From Flavobacterium stagni (GTDB lineage: Bacteria; Bacteroidota; Bacteroidia; Flavobacteriales; Flavobacteriaceae), in contig NZ_SBKN01000005.1 in NCBI RefSeq assembly GCF_004122105.1, positions 124,001 through 188,000 of the forward strand: DNA of 64,000 bases, given 5' to 3'. The translations under genes were made by a program, and so were the position numbers. Below, in pieces: positions 36,355 to 45,625 of the stretch (its first letter is position 1; each line of letters opens with the position of its first letter). The notes under the pieces are model-generated. The model was not told the DNA's origin and made no database searches. It was given only the letters and a program-made list of their open reading frames with translations.

Positions 36355-38256
36355 TTAGGCTTTAATTAATAATAATTTTGTTCCGTCATAACGGGCTATT
36401 TGTTCGCGGAATTTTCTAAAATTTTCATATTCTGATTTGTCAAATGTCCCTTTTTTTACAAGTAAACTTCTACTTACATTGAGCTTATTTGAACTAATTT
36501 CTTTTATCGTTAAGGTATAGGTTCCAAACTTATCTTCCACTTTTACAGGTTCAGGAATGGCCTCACATTTTAATCCTTGTGGCAATTCAATGGTATAATT
36601 TTCTTCATCGTAAAATCCTCTTGAAATCTCTAAAGGAAATTTACGATTGCGGTAGCGTTGTGGAATCGATGTCAATTGATTTAAAGGATTCACAAGAAAA
36701 GTCAAATACCCCCCGTTATTGCGAATGTAATCCGTAGCTGTGAAGAATAACTCTTCCGTAAATTCAACCTTTTCTTTATCGTCATTGTGCTTGTATTTTT
36801 CCACACTCAAGTTGGTTAACCACGAAAATTCTTCTTTGTAATCCTCAACAATTTCTTGTTTAGATTGCTGTTGGATATGGTTTTTCGCACTGTATTGCGT
36901 ACCCGTACTTTTTCGGATAAAATCAGCGGACATTGTTCCGTCTTCGTTCAACTTTACGGCCCCTGAAATAAGTTGACTACTTAATTTTTCATTATAATTG
37001 TTTGTCCGTATCAGCTCACCTCCTTGTGGCTTTACTACTAAAGCCAATCTGTCATCGGTAAAATCACTTTGAAAACCAAATGGATTATCTTGGCTTGTAC
37101 ATTCAAGAAAGGTGTACTTTTTATCATTGGGCAAAGCCAATATCACATGGTTCCCTTGCATGGCTACAAAATCTTCCGATATATCGGCTTTCTCTCTACC
37201 CGCAAAAATGACCGTATAAAAGGATTCTACCCCAACGGCATTTAATAAAGATCGGGTATAATTTGTTAGTGCCTTACAATCCCCATAGCCCAATTTGTCA
37301 ACATCTTTAGCCAACATAGGTTTCCAACCTCCAACACCCAACTGTATACTTACATACCGGGTTTTATTTTGGACATATTGGTAAATTCGCTGCGCTTTTT
37401 CAAGATCTGTTTTGGCCCCTTTCACCAAATCTTTCATTTTTGCTACAGTTTCCTCTGGCAATTCATCGGTTTCTTTTAAAAGTGTATTATACACCCAAAT
37501 ACCATGATCTTTCCACGTTTTCGCATCTCCATAAACACCAACTAAATTAAATTTATCCAAAGCAAATCGCACCATCGGCAATATTTTGGATTTGGAAGGT
37601 GTATAATCTTCTGGTTTTATGGCATTTAAATTTTCAATTTGTAATTCTAATTTCCCTGGAGTTAAGTTCTTTTGTAAAGTCAATCCCTCAAAATTGAATT
37701 CTTTAAAATTCAATTGCAAATCTGTGGGATACAAATAAGTTATTTTGGATTTTTGAACGCTTTCATAAAAGTCGTTAATGGGTGACCAAACGGGTAAAAA
37801 AGCGGTATTATTCGATTTTACTTCGCTTTCAAAAACAATAGTAAAAGGATATTCAGTAGGGGTATAATCCAAATAAAGCACACGATCGTCTGTCAATATT
37901 GAATAACCATCCGCAACACTTTGATCTTTAAAATCTGATGTTTTAATTTTTTTTAATTCTTTACCTAAGGCATTGTACACTACAGCACTTATAGCATTAA
38001 TTTTCTCTGAAGAACTGTAATGTTCGTTGGCATCCAGATTATTTAATCCTTTAACATTTAACACGGTTAATACCTCGCGTTTTTTTATAATGTACGATTT
38101 TTGAGACACGATTTCGACAAGAATTTCTTGCTCACGCACCACACTATTTGCTGTTTCTTTCAGATTGTCCGAAATAGCTAAGGTAGAATAGGTATTGTTT
38201 TGTGCATATAATGTTTGCACCGCTACGAATAGCATTAGGAGAAATGGCTTATACAT
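36355..38256 (-). CDS. DUF3857 transglutaminase-like protein (first copy)
   Basis: A 633-residue exported protein with signal peptide (MYKPFLLMLFVAVQTLYAQ), DUF3857 domain and a transglutaminase-like domain that keeps the catalytic cysteine, Cys327, in LGYGDCKALTNY. A histidine is available in QGNHVILALP. It is the only one of the three tandem paralogues that could be an active cysteine peptidase or transglutaminase. The gene leads the operon and has its own promoter. Confidence 0.87.
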   Translation of the reverse strand: MYKPFLLMLFVAVQTLYAQNNTYSTLAISDNLKETANSVVREQEILVEIVSQKSYIIKKREVLTVLNVKGLNNLDANEHYSSSEKINAISAVVYNALGKELKKIKTSDFKDQSVADGYSILTDDRVLYLDYTPTEYPFTIVFESEVKSNNTAFLPVWSPINDFYESVQKSKITYLYPTDLQLNFKEFNFEGLTLQKNLTPGKLELQIENLNAIKPEDYTPSKSKILPMVRFALDKFNLVGVYGDAKTWKDHGIWVYNTLLKETDELPEETVAKMKDLVKGAKTDLEKAQRIYQYVQNKTRYVSIQLGVGGWKPMLAKDVDKLGYGDCKALTNYTRSLLNAVGVESFYTVIFAGREKADISEDFVAMQGNHVILALPNDKKYTFLECTSQDNPFGFQSDFTDDRLALVVKPQGGELIRTNNYNEKLSSQLISGAVKLNEDGTMSADFIRKSTGTQYSAKNHIQQQSKQEIVEDYKEEFSWLTNLSVEKYKHNDDKEKVEFTEELFFTATDYIRNNGGYLTFLVNPLNQLTSIPQRYRNRKFPLEISRGFYDEENYTIELPQGLKCEAIPEPVKVEDKFGTYTLTIKEISSNKLNVSRSLLVKKGTFDKSEYENFRKFREQIARYDGTKLLLIKA

Positions 38257-38270
38257 ACTATAATTTTTCT

Positions 38271-38300
38271 CAAATATAAAATATTAAGAAAAATTAACAA
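38271..38300 (-). promoter_or_regulatory. Promoter for the DUF3857 operon
   Basis: On the minus strand, TTG at 38300-38298, a 19-base spacer and TATATTTG at 38278-38271 fit the Bacteroidota promoter consensus. The start codon is 14 bases after the -7 box. Confidence 0.65.
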
Positions 38301-38303
38301 GCA

Positions 38304-38756
38304 TTATTCTTTATTTTTTGTGTCAATAATTAGGGTAACGGGGCCGTCGTTAAGCAATCGCACTTTCATATCCGCACCAAAGACACCCGTACCAATTTTT
38401 TTGCCTAATTCCTTTTCCATTTGTTGAATAAACGCTTCATATAACGGAATAGCTTGTTCAGGTCGTGCCGCGCGGATGTAAGAGGGCCGGTTGCCTTTTT
38501 TGGTCAGGGCGTGTAAGGTAAACTGACTCACCACGATACAATCGCCATCCGCCTCTTTCACCGAGACATTCATCACTCCCTTTTCATCTCCAAAAATGCG
38601 CAAATTGGTAATCTTTGCCGCCAACCAATTCACATCTTCTTGCGTGTCAGCTTCTTCAATACCTAAAAGCACCAAAACGCCCGATTGTATTTCGGAAACA
38701 CATTTTTCCTCAACTGTAACCGATGCTTGTGAAACTCTTTGGATGACCGCGCGCAT
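38304..38756 (-). CDS. dtd: D-aminoacyl-tRNA deacylase
   Basis: A 150-residue DTD of standard length. It has the N-terminal MRAVIQRVSQASVTV, the SQFTLHALTKKGNRPSY active-site motif and the Gly-Pro motif in LNDGPVTLIID. It removes D-amino acids (and glycine mischarged on tRNA-Ala) from tRNA. It lies between rsgA and the DUF3857 operon with heptanucleotide arrays upstream. Confidence 0.96.
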   Translation of the reverse strand: MRAVIQRVSQASVTVEEKCVSEIQSGVLVLLGIEEADTQEDVNWLAAKITNLRIFGDEKGVMNVSVKEADGDCIVVSQFTLHALTKKGNRPSYIRAARPEQAIPLYEAFIQQMEKELGKKIGTGVFGADMKVRLLNDGPVTLIIDTKNKE

Positions 38757-38765
38757 GATGAATTA

Positions 38766-38803
38766 TTTTGAATTTTGAATGATAAATTTTGAGTTATGAG
38801 TTA
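38766..38803. repeat. Heptanucleotide array, mixed units
   Basis: Five 7-base units in one phase: TTTTGAA, TTTTGAA, TGATAAA, TTTTGAG, TTATGAG, then TTA. It grades from the TTTTGAA type seen near 18.4 kb into the TTATGAG type seen elsewhere. Confidence 0.8.
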
Positions 38804-38844
38804 CAGTAGTAATACCAGTTATTTACATTTAAAAGGTTTGATCA

Positions 38845-38889
38845 GTGACCACTGATTTCTGTTTACTGATCACTGTTTACTGATCACTG
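38845..38889. repeat. Heptanucleotide array containing the rsgA stop codon
   Basis: Units GTGACCA, CTGATTT, CTGTTTA, CTGATCA, CTGTTTA, CTGATCA, CTG. The complement of the rsgA TGA stop (38884-38886) and of its last sense codon lie inside the array. Confidence 0.9.
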
Positions 38890-39849
38890 CAAATTCCGCC
38901 GTTCCTCTGCATACTGATCCCCGCGGTAGTGTTCTTCTTCTCCTTCTAAAATTTGAATATAACTTCGGTACCTTGACCAGGCAATTTTATCAGCGTCTAA
39001 AGCTTTTTTAACCGCGCAATGGGGTTCTTCTTTATGCAAACAATTGTTGAATTTACAGTCTTCTTTCAAGGCAAAAAACTCCGGAAAATAATCCCCCACC
39101 TCTTGCGGCTCCATATCAACTACACCAAACCCACGGATTCCAGGCGTATCAATGATTTTAGACCCAAACGACAAATCAAACATTTCGGCAAAAGTCGTGG
39201 TATGTTGCCCTTGTTGATGGGAGTCGGATATCGCTGACGTACGTAAATCTAAAGTAGGTTCTAACGCATTGACCAACGTCGATTTCCCCACCCCAGAATG
39301 GCCGGAGAACATACACACTTTATCCTGCATCATCGCTTTTAATTCTTCCAACCCCTTATGTTCTAGTGCAGAAACACGCAAACAGGTATAGCCAATCTGA
39401 CTATAGACATACTGTAAATACAGCTGTTCGTCTAAAGCCGCCTCATCATAGGTATCGATTTTATTGAAAATCAGCACCGCCTCTATACCATACGCTTCTG
39501 CAGTGACCAAAAATCGGTCGATAAAAGAAGTCGTTGTCGTGGGATTATTGATGGTCACCAATAAAAAAACAACATCGATATTCGAAGCAATAATATGGAC
39601 TTGCTTGGAAAGGTTGACCGATTTCCGAATAATGTAATTCTTGCGATCGTGGATGTGGTGGATTTGACCCATGGTTTCATCCGTGGATTGATCCAATTCA
39701 AAATCAACAACATCGCCTACCGCAATGGGATTGGTACTCTTGATTCCTTTAATCCGGAATTTCCCTTTGATACGGCAATCGTAAACTTCGCCCGTTGCGG
39801 TTTTTACGGTGTAATAACTCCCCGTTGATTTATAAACCCATCCTGTCAT
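38884..39849 (-). CDS. rsgA: Ribosome small-subunit GTPase RsgA
   Basis: A 321-residue circularly permuted GTPase. An N-terminal OB-fold is followed by the G4 motif (FNKIDTYD), then the G1 P-loop GHSGVGKST and G3 IDTPGIRGFG, and a C-terminal zinc knuckle with Cys and His in CKFNNCLHKEEPHC. It assists late 30S assembly. The last sense codon and the stop come from a heptanucleotide array, so the C-terminal residue has probably been altered relative to relatives. Confidence 0.96.
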   Translation of the reverse strand: MTGWVYKSTGSYYTVKTATGEVYDCRIKGKFRIKGIKSTNPIAVGDVVDFELDQSTDETMGQIHHIHDRKNYIIRKSVNLSKQVHIIASNIDVVFLLVTINNPTTTTSFIDRFLVTAEAYGIEAVLIFNKIDTYDEAALDEQLYLQYVYSQIGYTCLRVSALEHKGLEELKAMMQDKVCMFSGHSGVGKSTLVNALEPTLDLRTSAISDSHQQGQHTTTFAEMFDLSFGSKIIDTPGIRGFGVVDMEPQEVGDYFPEFFALKEDCKFNNCLHKEEPHCAVKKALDADKIAWSRYRSYIQILEGEEEHYRGDQYAEERRNLQ

Positions 39850-39887
39850 GATGCAAAATTACATTTTATCCTTTCTAAACATAAAAA

Positions 39888-39909
39888 AAAGCTGTTTTTC
39901 AACAGCTTT
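39888..39909 (-). terminator. Intrinsic terminator after the 553-residue exported protein gene
   Basis: Inverted repeat AAAGCTGTT and AACAGCTTT with a 4-base loop, and a T run on the minus strand. Confidence 0.85.
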
Positions 39910-39917
39910 CTTATTTT

Positions 39918-41579
39918 TTAATCTTCTAAAATCATTCGACCTAACTTATCATTCGATTTTCGGGAAGCATAAATAATAAATTCTCTTTCGCTTTTACGGC
40001 AATAGACACCGGGGCGAATCACCAATTCATTTTTTATCACCTCATCAGGATCTTTTCTGGACATGTTTCCTTGGTTATCAAACACAAACAAAGAAGGAAC
40101 TGCATTGTTGTAATTCCCCATGGAGCGAATTTCCTCAATATTGGTTACCCCTTTATTTTTCACGTGATCATTGATCAAAATATTCAGCTGTCCATTTTTG
40201 TAAATCGGAATAAAACTTAAGTATTCCGGACCTTTACCCATCATCGCTACAGGGATAGACATTCCTAATGCCACATTATAACTCCCTGACGCACCTCCTG
40301 CAAATAAATTCACAGACATAGCAGTAATGGTAGCCGATTGTTCTTTGGGCACCACATTACCCCACTCAAAAGTTCCATCTGGACGTAAACTGGTTACAAT
40401 AATTTCGTTGGTGATGTAGGTAATCGGTTGAAATCCTAAGGGGCCAATTCCTTGACGCTGTCCAAAAACAACCATTTGGTATTCAGACAAAACAATCAAA
40501 CCGCCATCGTTCTTTTCGATAATTGTTTGAATGTTATATAACGGCTTCACGTCTTTTCCTTTTTTGGCACGACGCTCACCGATTAATTTCACTTTTGTCG
40601 CATAATCAAATTCATTGAAAACACTTTTTCCAACGGTATTATCCGCCACATTGATGGTGATGTTGTAAATCCCTTTCAACTCTTTATTGGCTCTACCGCT
40701 TTCGCGAACGCTGGAAAAGAAACCGGTTAATTTCACTGTACCTTTATTGGTGGCCAACATTTTACAGTTGATGATTTCTTTATCTACAATGTCCACTTTC
40801 ACCACGTCTTTTTTATAGCCGTTGGCTTTTTTGTACAAATGCAACTCTACTTTCTCAACTTTTTCTTTTTTCTTTTTATCGCGGTATCCTTCATTCACTA
40901 CGATAAACACATCGTCATTCACATTAACGTCAAAATCAGAAATCGTAAACTCGTAATCTTTTTTGTTGTCGTCGTATTTCACAACATCTTCAACCGAAAA
41001 AAACGAAGCCATGTTTTCATCAAATAATTTGGTTTCGTATTTCATCGAATCTTCTTTTTCGAACAACGAAGTGTGCATCACTAATAACACTTGCTCATCA
41101 GGTGATTTGCGGAAATAGAATCCTCCACGATCCGATTTATTCGCCACTTTGGATTCAAACATCAACGTGGTTTTGGTCGACATTTTCCCTTTTTCATCAA
41201 TGGGAATTGCAACTAAAGAGAATGTTTTATCGGAACGCACAAATACGCTTCCAATCACGTACAATTTATCATTCAACAATACCATTTCTTCAAAATCCAA
41301 TTCTTTATCCTTTAATTCTGGAAAAATGATAGGATTCTTAGAAAGTTGTTTCATACTTCCTGATTCAAAAATCTTCAAAAAATAATCGGATTTTCCTTTC
41401 AAAACCAAAGCATATATTTTTCCTTTGGTTTCCCCTACAATCTTAACAATCTTACCACCGTCATCTGGGAGTTCCTCCCCGTAGGTCATGTTAATTTTCT
41501 CAATTTTGTTTTGTGCAGATACAAGCGTAGCACAACAGCATAGCAAAGCTGTCACTGCTACAGCAAATAGTTTTTTCAT
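39918..41579 (-). CDS. Exported protein of unknown function
   Basis: A 553-residue protein with a signal peptide (MKKLFAVAVTALLCCCATLVSAQ). I do not recognise a domain. It is rich in Lys and Asp, has many beta-strand-like segments, and several short repeats of a form like FLKIFESG and VVFGQRQG could be propeller blades. No catalytic motif is visible and there is no T9SS tail. It lies between the aromatic operon and rsgA with terminators on both sides, so it is transcribed alone. A periplasmic beta-propeller protein is a guess. Confidence 0.7.
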   Translation of the reverse strand: MKKLFAVAVTALLCCCATLVSAQNKIEKINMTYGEELPDDGGKIVKIVGETKGKIYALVLKGKSDYFLKIFESGSMKQLSKNPIIFPELKDKELDFEEMVLLNDKLYVIGSVFVRSDKTFSLVAIPIDEKGKMSTKTTLMFESKVANKSDRGGFYFRKSPDEQVLLVMHTSLFEKEDSMKYETKLFDENMASFFSVEDVVKYDDNKKDYEFTISDFDVNVNDDVFIVVNEGYRDKKKKEKVEKVELHLYKKANGYKKDVVKVDIVDKEIINCKMLATNKGTVKLTGFFSSVRESGRANKELKGIYNITINVADNTVGKSVFNEFDYATKVKLIGERRAKKGKDVKPLYNIQTIIEKNDGGLIVLSEYQMVVFGQRQGIGPLGFQPITYITNEIIVTSLRPDGTFEWGNVVPKEQSATITAMSVNLFAGGASGSYNVALGMSIPVAMMGKGPEYLSFIPIYKNGQLNILINDHVKNKGVTNIEEIRSMGNYNNAVPSLFVFDNQGNMSRKDPDEVIKNELVIRPGVYCRKSEREFIIYASRKSNDKLGRMILED

Positions 41580-41632
41580 AAAAAGTTAATAATTAGAGGT
41601 TATTAAGACCACAATGATAAGGAATTATTTGG

Positions 41633-41660
41633 AGCAAAAAAAAATCCCCGCAGGGACTTT
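41633..41660 (-). terminator. Intrinsic terminator of the phenylalanine/tyrosine operon
   Basis: Minus-strand TCCC/GGGA stem with a 4-base loop, followed by a nine-base T run. It lies immediately after the last gene of the operon. Confidence 0.7.
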
Positions 41661-41661
41661 C

Positions 41662-42747
41662 TTATTCATTTTTATACACTTTTTCTTGATGCGAAATACT
41701 TTCTTGGTGAATTGCTTTGAAAAATTGAACGATGAATTCTTCACTTAATCCACGTTGTTCGCCTTCTTTCACCATGCGTTCCAAAATCTCATTCCAACGT
41801 TTGTTCTGTAAAACCGCGACATTTTTTGCCTTTTTCAACGCCCCAATATCTTCGGCCACTTTCATGCGTTGTCCAATCACATCCAATAATTTGGAATCGT
41901 AATCGTCAATTTTCACCCGTAATTTGGACAATTGCTGTAAATAATCGCCGTCAGCATCGTCTTCTTTTCGAATGACCAAATCAAAAATAATTTGCTTTAA
42001 TCGCTCGGGAGTCACTTGCTGTGCCGCATCACTCCAGGCATTATCGGGGTCACAATGGGTTTCGATAATCATCCCATCGTAGTTGAAATCCAAAGCTTGT
42101 TGGGTCACTTGAAAAATCATATCGCGTTTCCCTGTGATGTGCGACGGATCGATAATCAACGGAATATCGGGATACTTGCTTTGAAAATCAATCGCAATTT
42201 GCCACTCGGGGTTGTTGCGGTACTTGGTCTTTTCATAGGTCGAAAAACCACGGTGAATCACGCCTAATTTCTTGATTCCCGCATTGTACAAGCGCTCTAC
42301 CCCACCAATCCACAAGGCCAAATCGGGGTTTACCGGATTTTTGACCAAGACTATTTTATCGGTATTTTGCAAAGCGTCGGCAATTTCTTGAACGGCAAAA
42401 GGGTTTACCGTTGTACGCGCTCCAATCCACAACACATCAATATCGTGTTCCAAAGCCAATTTTACATGTGCTGCTGTAGCTACTTCTACTGCCATCAACA
42501 AACCCGTTTCGGCTTTCGCTTTTTGCAACCATTTCAATCCGATTTCACCAACGCCTTCAAATCCGCCTGGACGAGTACGGGGTTTCCAAATGCCTGCACG
42601 AAAAATCGACACTTTGGAATCTTGTAATTCACGGGCAATCTGCAGTACTTGATTTTCGGTTTCTGCGCTACAGGGTCCGGCAATTACCAACGGATGCGGC
42701 AATTGAAAATCATCCAGCCAGGTGCGCATTTTTTTATTATTTTCCAT
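41662..42747 (-). CDS. DAHP synthase fused to chorismate mutase
   Basis: A 361-residue bifunctional protein. Residues about 1-260 form a 3-deoxy-7-phosphoheptulonate synthase of the KDPG aldolase-like class (VIAGPCSAETENQVLQIAREL, FRAGIWKPRTRPGGFEG, IIDPSHITGKR). Residues about 270-361 form a type II chorismate mutase helical domain (LRVKIDDYDSKLLDVIGQRM). It catalyses the first step of the shikimate pathway and the branch-point step to prephenate. The fused mutase may give feedback control. It is the last gene of the aromatic operon. Confidence 0.93.
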   Translation of the reverse strand: MENNKKMRTWLDDFQLPHPLVIAGPCSAETENQVLQIARELQDSKVSIFRAGIWKPRTRPGGFEGVGEIGLKWLQKAKAETGLLMAVEVATAAHVKLALEHDIDVLWIGARTTVNPFAVQEIADALQNTDKIVLVKNPVNPDLALWIGGVERLYNAGIKKLGVIHRGFSTYEKTKYRNNPEWQIAIDFQSKYPDIPLIIDPSHITGKRDMIFQVTQQALDFNYDGMIIETHCDPDNAWSDAAQQVTPERLKQIIFDLVIRKEDDADGDYLQQLSKLRVKIDDYDSKLLDVIGQRMKVAEDIGALKKAKNVAVLQNKRWNEILERMVKEGEQRGLSEEFIVQFFKAIHQESISHQEKVYKNE

Positions 42748-42752
42748 AGGAC

Positions 42753-43604
42753 TTATTTTTTGATTCCGTTTAATATTTCTTTGATGCGATTGGTATGTTG
42801 CATTTCTTGATACAAGGCTTCATACTGATCGGCTTCCAATAATTCCCGAAATCGGGACAAATTTCGGATATATTCTTCTAATGTTGCCAATACATTAACT
42901 TTGTTTTGACCAAAAATGGGCGTCCACATGTCGGGCGAACTCTTTGCCAAGCGCACCGTACTTTCAAATCCACTGCCCGCCATGTCAAAAATGTCGCGTT
43001 CGTCTTGTTCTTTTTCGATGACGGTTTTGCCCAACATGAACGAACTAATATGTGACAAATGGGAGACGTAGGCAATGTGTTTGTCGTGCGACTGCGGGTC
43101 CATATACCGGATGCGCATGCCCAATTTCCGAAACAATTCCATCGCGCGTTCTTGCAACCCAAAGGCTGTTTTTTCCACTTCACAAATGATATTTGTTTTG
43201 CCTTCAAACAATCCTTGTAAGGCGGCGTTTGGTCCGGAAAACTCGGTTCCCGCAATGGGATGCGTTGCTAAAAAATTGCGTCGGTTGGGATGGTGTTGCA
43301 CGGCTTCGCATAAGGGTTGCTTGGTCGAACCCACATCTAAGACTAAGGTGTTTTCGTTGACCAAATCCAAGACTTGGGGCACTACGGTAAGCGCTTTGTC
43401 CACAGGCACTGAAACAATCACCATATCCATTTGCGGAATTTCTTCCCATTTCCCTTCTCGGTTCACTAGACCGAGTTCGATTGCTTGTTCCACATGACCC
43501 GCATGGGCGTCCAATCCAATGATTTCCGCCTGATCCCAAATCAAACGGATATCTCGAGCGAGCGAACCGCCTATCAAACCAATTCCGATAACTGCTATTT
43601 TCAT
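42753..43604 (-). CDS. tyrA: Prephenate dehydrogenase
   Basis: A 283-residue prephenate dehydrogenase. The NAD-binding motif GIGLIGGSLARDIR begins at residue 7. The active-site region includes ATHPIAGTEFSGP and SHDKHIAYVSHLSH. It converts prephenate to 4-hydroxyphenylpyruvate for tyrosine. It has no fused mutase or ACT domain; the mutase is on the downstream gene. It overlaps the aminotransferase gene by four bases (ATGA). Confidence 0.95.
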   Translation of the reverse strand: MKIAVIGIGLIGGSLARDIRLIWDQAEIIGLDAHAGHVEQAIELGLVNREGKWEEIPQMDMVIVSVPVDKALTVVPQVLDLVNENTLVLDVGSTKQPLCEAVQHHPNRRNFLATHPIAGTEFSGPNAALQGLFEGKTNIICEVEKTAFGLQERAMELFRKLGMRIRYMDPQSHDKHIAYVSHLSHISSFMLGKTVIEKEQDERDIFDMAGSGFESTVRLAKSSPDMWTPIFGQNKVNVLATLEEYIRNLSRFRELLEADQYEALYQEMQHTNRIKEILNGIKK

Positions 43605-44749
43605 TTCCTAAATCGTTGGATTACTTCTTTAATTTTTTCTTCGGTCACACAGAGTGAAAACCGAATGTATCCATTTCCGTTGCTGCCAAAAATGATACCC
43701 GGGGTGATAAATACATGGTAATGGTACAACCATTCATCTATCAACGTCTCGGCGTCAATCCCCTCAGGCAACTTCGCCCAAACGAAGAGTCCGACCCCTT
43801 TTCTATCATACGAACACCCCAACAAATCGGCCAGTTGCCAAATCAGTTCGCGGCGTTTGCTGTAGACCTTATATTGTTGATTAAACCAATCGGATCCCAA
43901 TGCCAAAGCGGCCACAGCGCCTTTTTGTATTCCTAAAAACATACCGCTATCCATGTTGCTTTTAACTTTTAAAACAGCATCAAGAAATTCGGGTTTCCCA
44001 ACCGCCATACCTACACGCCAACCTGCCATATTAAAGGTTTTGCTGAGTGAATTGAGTTCGATAGCCACCTCGACCGCACCCTCACAATTAAAAATTGAAA
44101 TTGGGTTGTGGTGCAACACAAAACTGTACGGATTGTCATTGACCAAAAGCAGTTGGTGTTTGCGTGCAAAATCGACCCATTGCTGCAACAATTCCAAACT
44201 TCCCGGCGCACCCGTGGGCATGTGGGGATAACCGATGACAATCATTTTTACTTTTGACAAATCCAATGCTTCCAAAGCGGCAAAGTTGGGCAACCAATCC
44301 TGCTCGGGTTGTAGGTCGTAATATACCGCCTCAGCCTGCACCAATTCTGTTACCGAGGCATACGTTGGATATCCCGGATTGGGCAACAATACTTGATCAC
44401 CAGGGTTTAGAAACGCCATGGCGATGTGCAAAATCCCTTCTTTAGAACCCATTAAAGGCAAAAAATCAACGGGAACATCGGGAGCCAAATTAAATTGCGT
44501 TTCATAAAACCGACGCATGCCAGCGCGGAGTTCGGGTATCCCTTGATAACTCTGGTATTCGTGCGCTTTGGGAAGGGAAAGTGCCTCGACTAAGGCTTGT
44601 TGCACGGAAGGGTGCGGCGGCAGGTCGGGACTCCCAATGCCCATATTAATCACGGGGTGACCTTGAGCCACGAGGGCTTGAACTTCTTTCAATTTGCGCG
44701 AGAAGTAATATTCTTGTACGGATTGTAAGCGATCGGCGGGGGTAATCAT
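43601..44749 (-). CDS. Class I/II aminotransferase, probably aromatic
   Basis: A 382-residue fold-type I PLP enzyme. The PLP lysine is in NSLSKTFNMAGWRVGMAVG, with NMGIGSPDLPPHPSVQQAL near the N-terminus and YIRFSLCVTEEKIKEVIQR at the C-terminus. In this operon it most likely transaminates phenylpyruvate and 4-hydroxyphenylpyruvate, or prephenate, to finish Phe and Tyr synthesis. That substrate is inferred from context. It is coupled on both sides by four-base ATGA overlaps. Confidence 0.9.
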   Translation of the reverse strand: MITPADRLQSVQEYYFSRKLKEVQALVAQGHPVINMGIGSPDLPPHPSVQQALVEALSLPKAHEYQSYQGIPELRAGMRRFYETQFNLAPDVPVDFLPLMGSKEGILHIAMAFLNPGDQVLLPNPGYPTYASVTELVQAEAVYYDLQPEQDWLPNFAALEALDLSKVKMIVIGYPHMPTGAPGSLELLQQWVDFARKHQLLLVNDNPYSFVLHHNPISIFNCEGAVEVAIELNSLSKTFNMAGWRVGMAVGKPEFLDAVLKVKSNMDSGMFLGIQKGAVAALALGSDWFNQQYKVYSKRRELIWQLADLLGCSYDRKGVGLFVWAKLPEGIDAETLIDEWLYHYHVFITPGIIFGSNGNGYIRFSLCVTEEKIKEVIQRFRK

Positions 44750-45570
44750 GGTAATGTATTTTGGTAAATTCCTAATAATTTGAATGAAGAAGCCATTAGG
44801 TTGAGCAAGGCAGCGGCCTTTTCAAAATCGGCATAGTTTTCAAAGGTTACATCGACAAAAAAGGCGTAGGTAAACGGCGACTCGATTTTGGGCAGCGATT
44901 GAATTTTGGTAAGGTTCAAACGGCAATCGCTCATTACGTTAAGCACGGCTGCCAAACTCCCGCGTTGGTGGTGGAGTTCAAATTTCACCGACGCTTTATT
45001 GATGGTATTCGAAGGCGCATTGGGTTGGCGCGAAACGATGGCAAACCGCGTAAGGTTGTTGTTCACGGTTTGAATTTGTGGCGCGATGATTTCGAGGGCA
45101 AATAATTCAGCGGCTACCACACTTCCAATGGCGGCTATACCCTGTAATTGCTGCGCTTGAATGCGGCGGGCGGTTTCGGCAGTATCTTTATCTTCAACTA
45201 ATTTAAGATGAGGGTGCTGTTTTAAAAACTCCATGCACTGGAGCAAGGCCATGGGATGGGAATGGACTTCTTGGAGGGAAGCCAACGACTGACCGGGTAG
45301 TGCCATCAGATTTTGTTGGATTTCCAAATACTGCTCACCGACAATATGAAAATCGTTACGATCAATCAGGGCGTAATTGGGCAACAATGCTCCGGCAATC
45401 GAATTTTCCAAGGCCATAACGGCTTGGGTAGCGTGACCACGTAGCAAACTGTCGGCAACGGCTTCAAACGACAGGCATTCCACCAACTCAAATACGTCTG
45501 GAAAATACGCAAGAGCGACTTGATGGTGGAACGAACCTTGAATTCCTTGTATGGCTATTTGTTGTTTCAT
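44746..45570 (-). CDS. pheA: Prephenate dehydratase
   Basis: A 274-residue prephenate dehydratase with N-terminal catalytic lobes (IAIQGIQGSFHHQVALAYFP, LENSIAGALLPNYALI) and a C-terminal ACT domain (VKFELHHQRGSLAAVLNVM, KIQSLP, FTYAFFVDV) that usually senses phenylalanine. The ATG at 45570 is chosen because the family N-terminus begins there. An upstream in-frame ATG at 45639 would read through the attenuator hairpin. It converts prephenate to phenylpyruvate. The leader upstream encodes a Phe/Tyr-rich peptide. Confidence 0.95.
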   Translation of the reverse strand: MKQQIAIQGIQGSFHHQVALAYFPDVFELVECLSFEAVADSLLRGHATQAVMALENSIAGALLPNYALIDRNDFHIVGEQYLEIQQNLMALPGQSLASLQEVHSHPMALLQCMEFLKQHPHLKLVEDKDTAETARRIQAQQLQGIAAIGSVVAAELFALEIIAPQIQTVNNNLTRFAIVSRQPNAPSNTINKASVKFELHHQRGSLAAVLNVMSDCRLNLTKIQSLPKIESPFTYAFFVDVTFENYADFEKAAALLNLMASSFKLLGIYQNTLP

Positions 45571-45574
45571 GGGC

Positions 45575-45606
45575 AAAAAAAAAATCCCGATGGGAATCGG
45601 GATTTT
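45575..45606 (-). terminator. Attenuator hairpin before pheA
   Basis: A perfect 11-base inverted repeat (AAAATCCCGAT and ATCGGGATTTT, 45606-45596 and 45591-45581) with loop TCCC, followed on the minus strand by six more T residues. The U-run ends four bases before the pheA ATG. It lies downstream of a Phe/Tyr-rich leader ORF and inside one transcription unit. A competing pairing (GATGGG at 45654-45649 with CCCATC at 45594-45589) would open the 3' arm, as expected for an antiterminator. Confidence 0.85.
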
Positions 45607-45625
45607 CGTATGGTTGCTTAATTTT

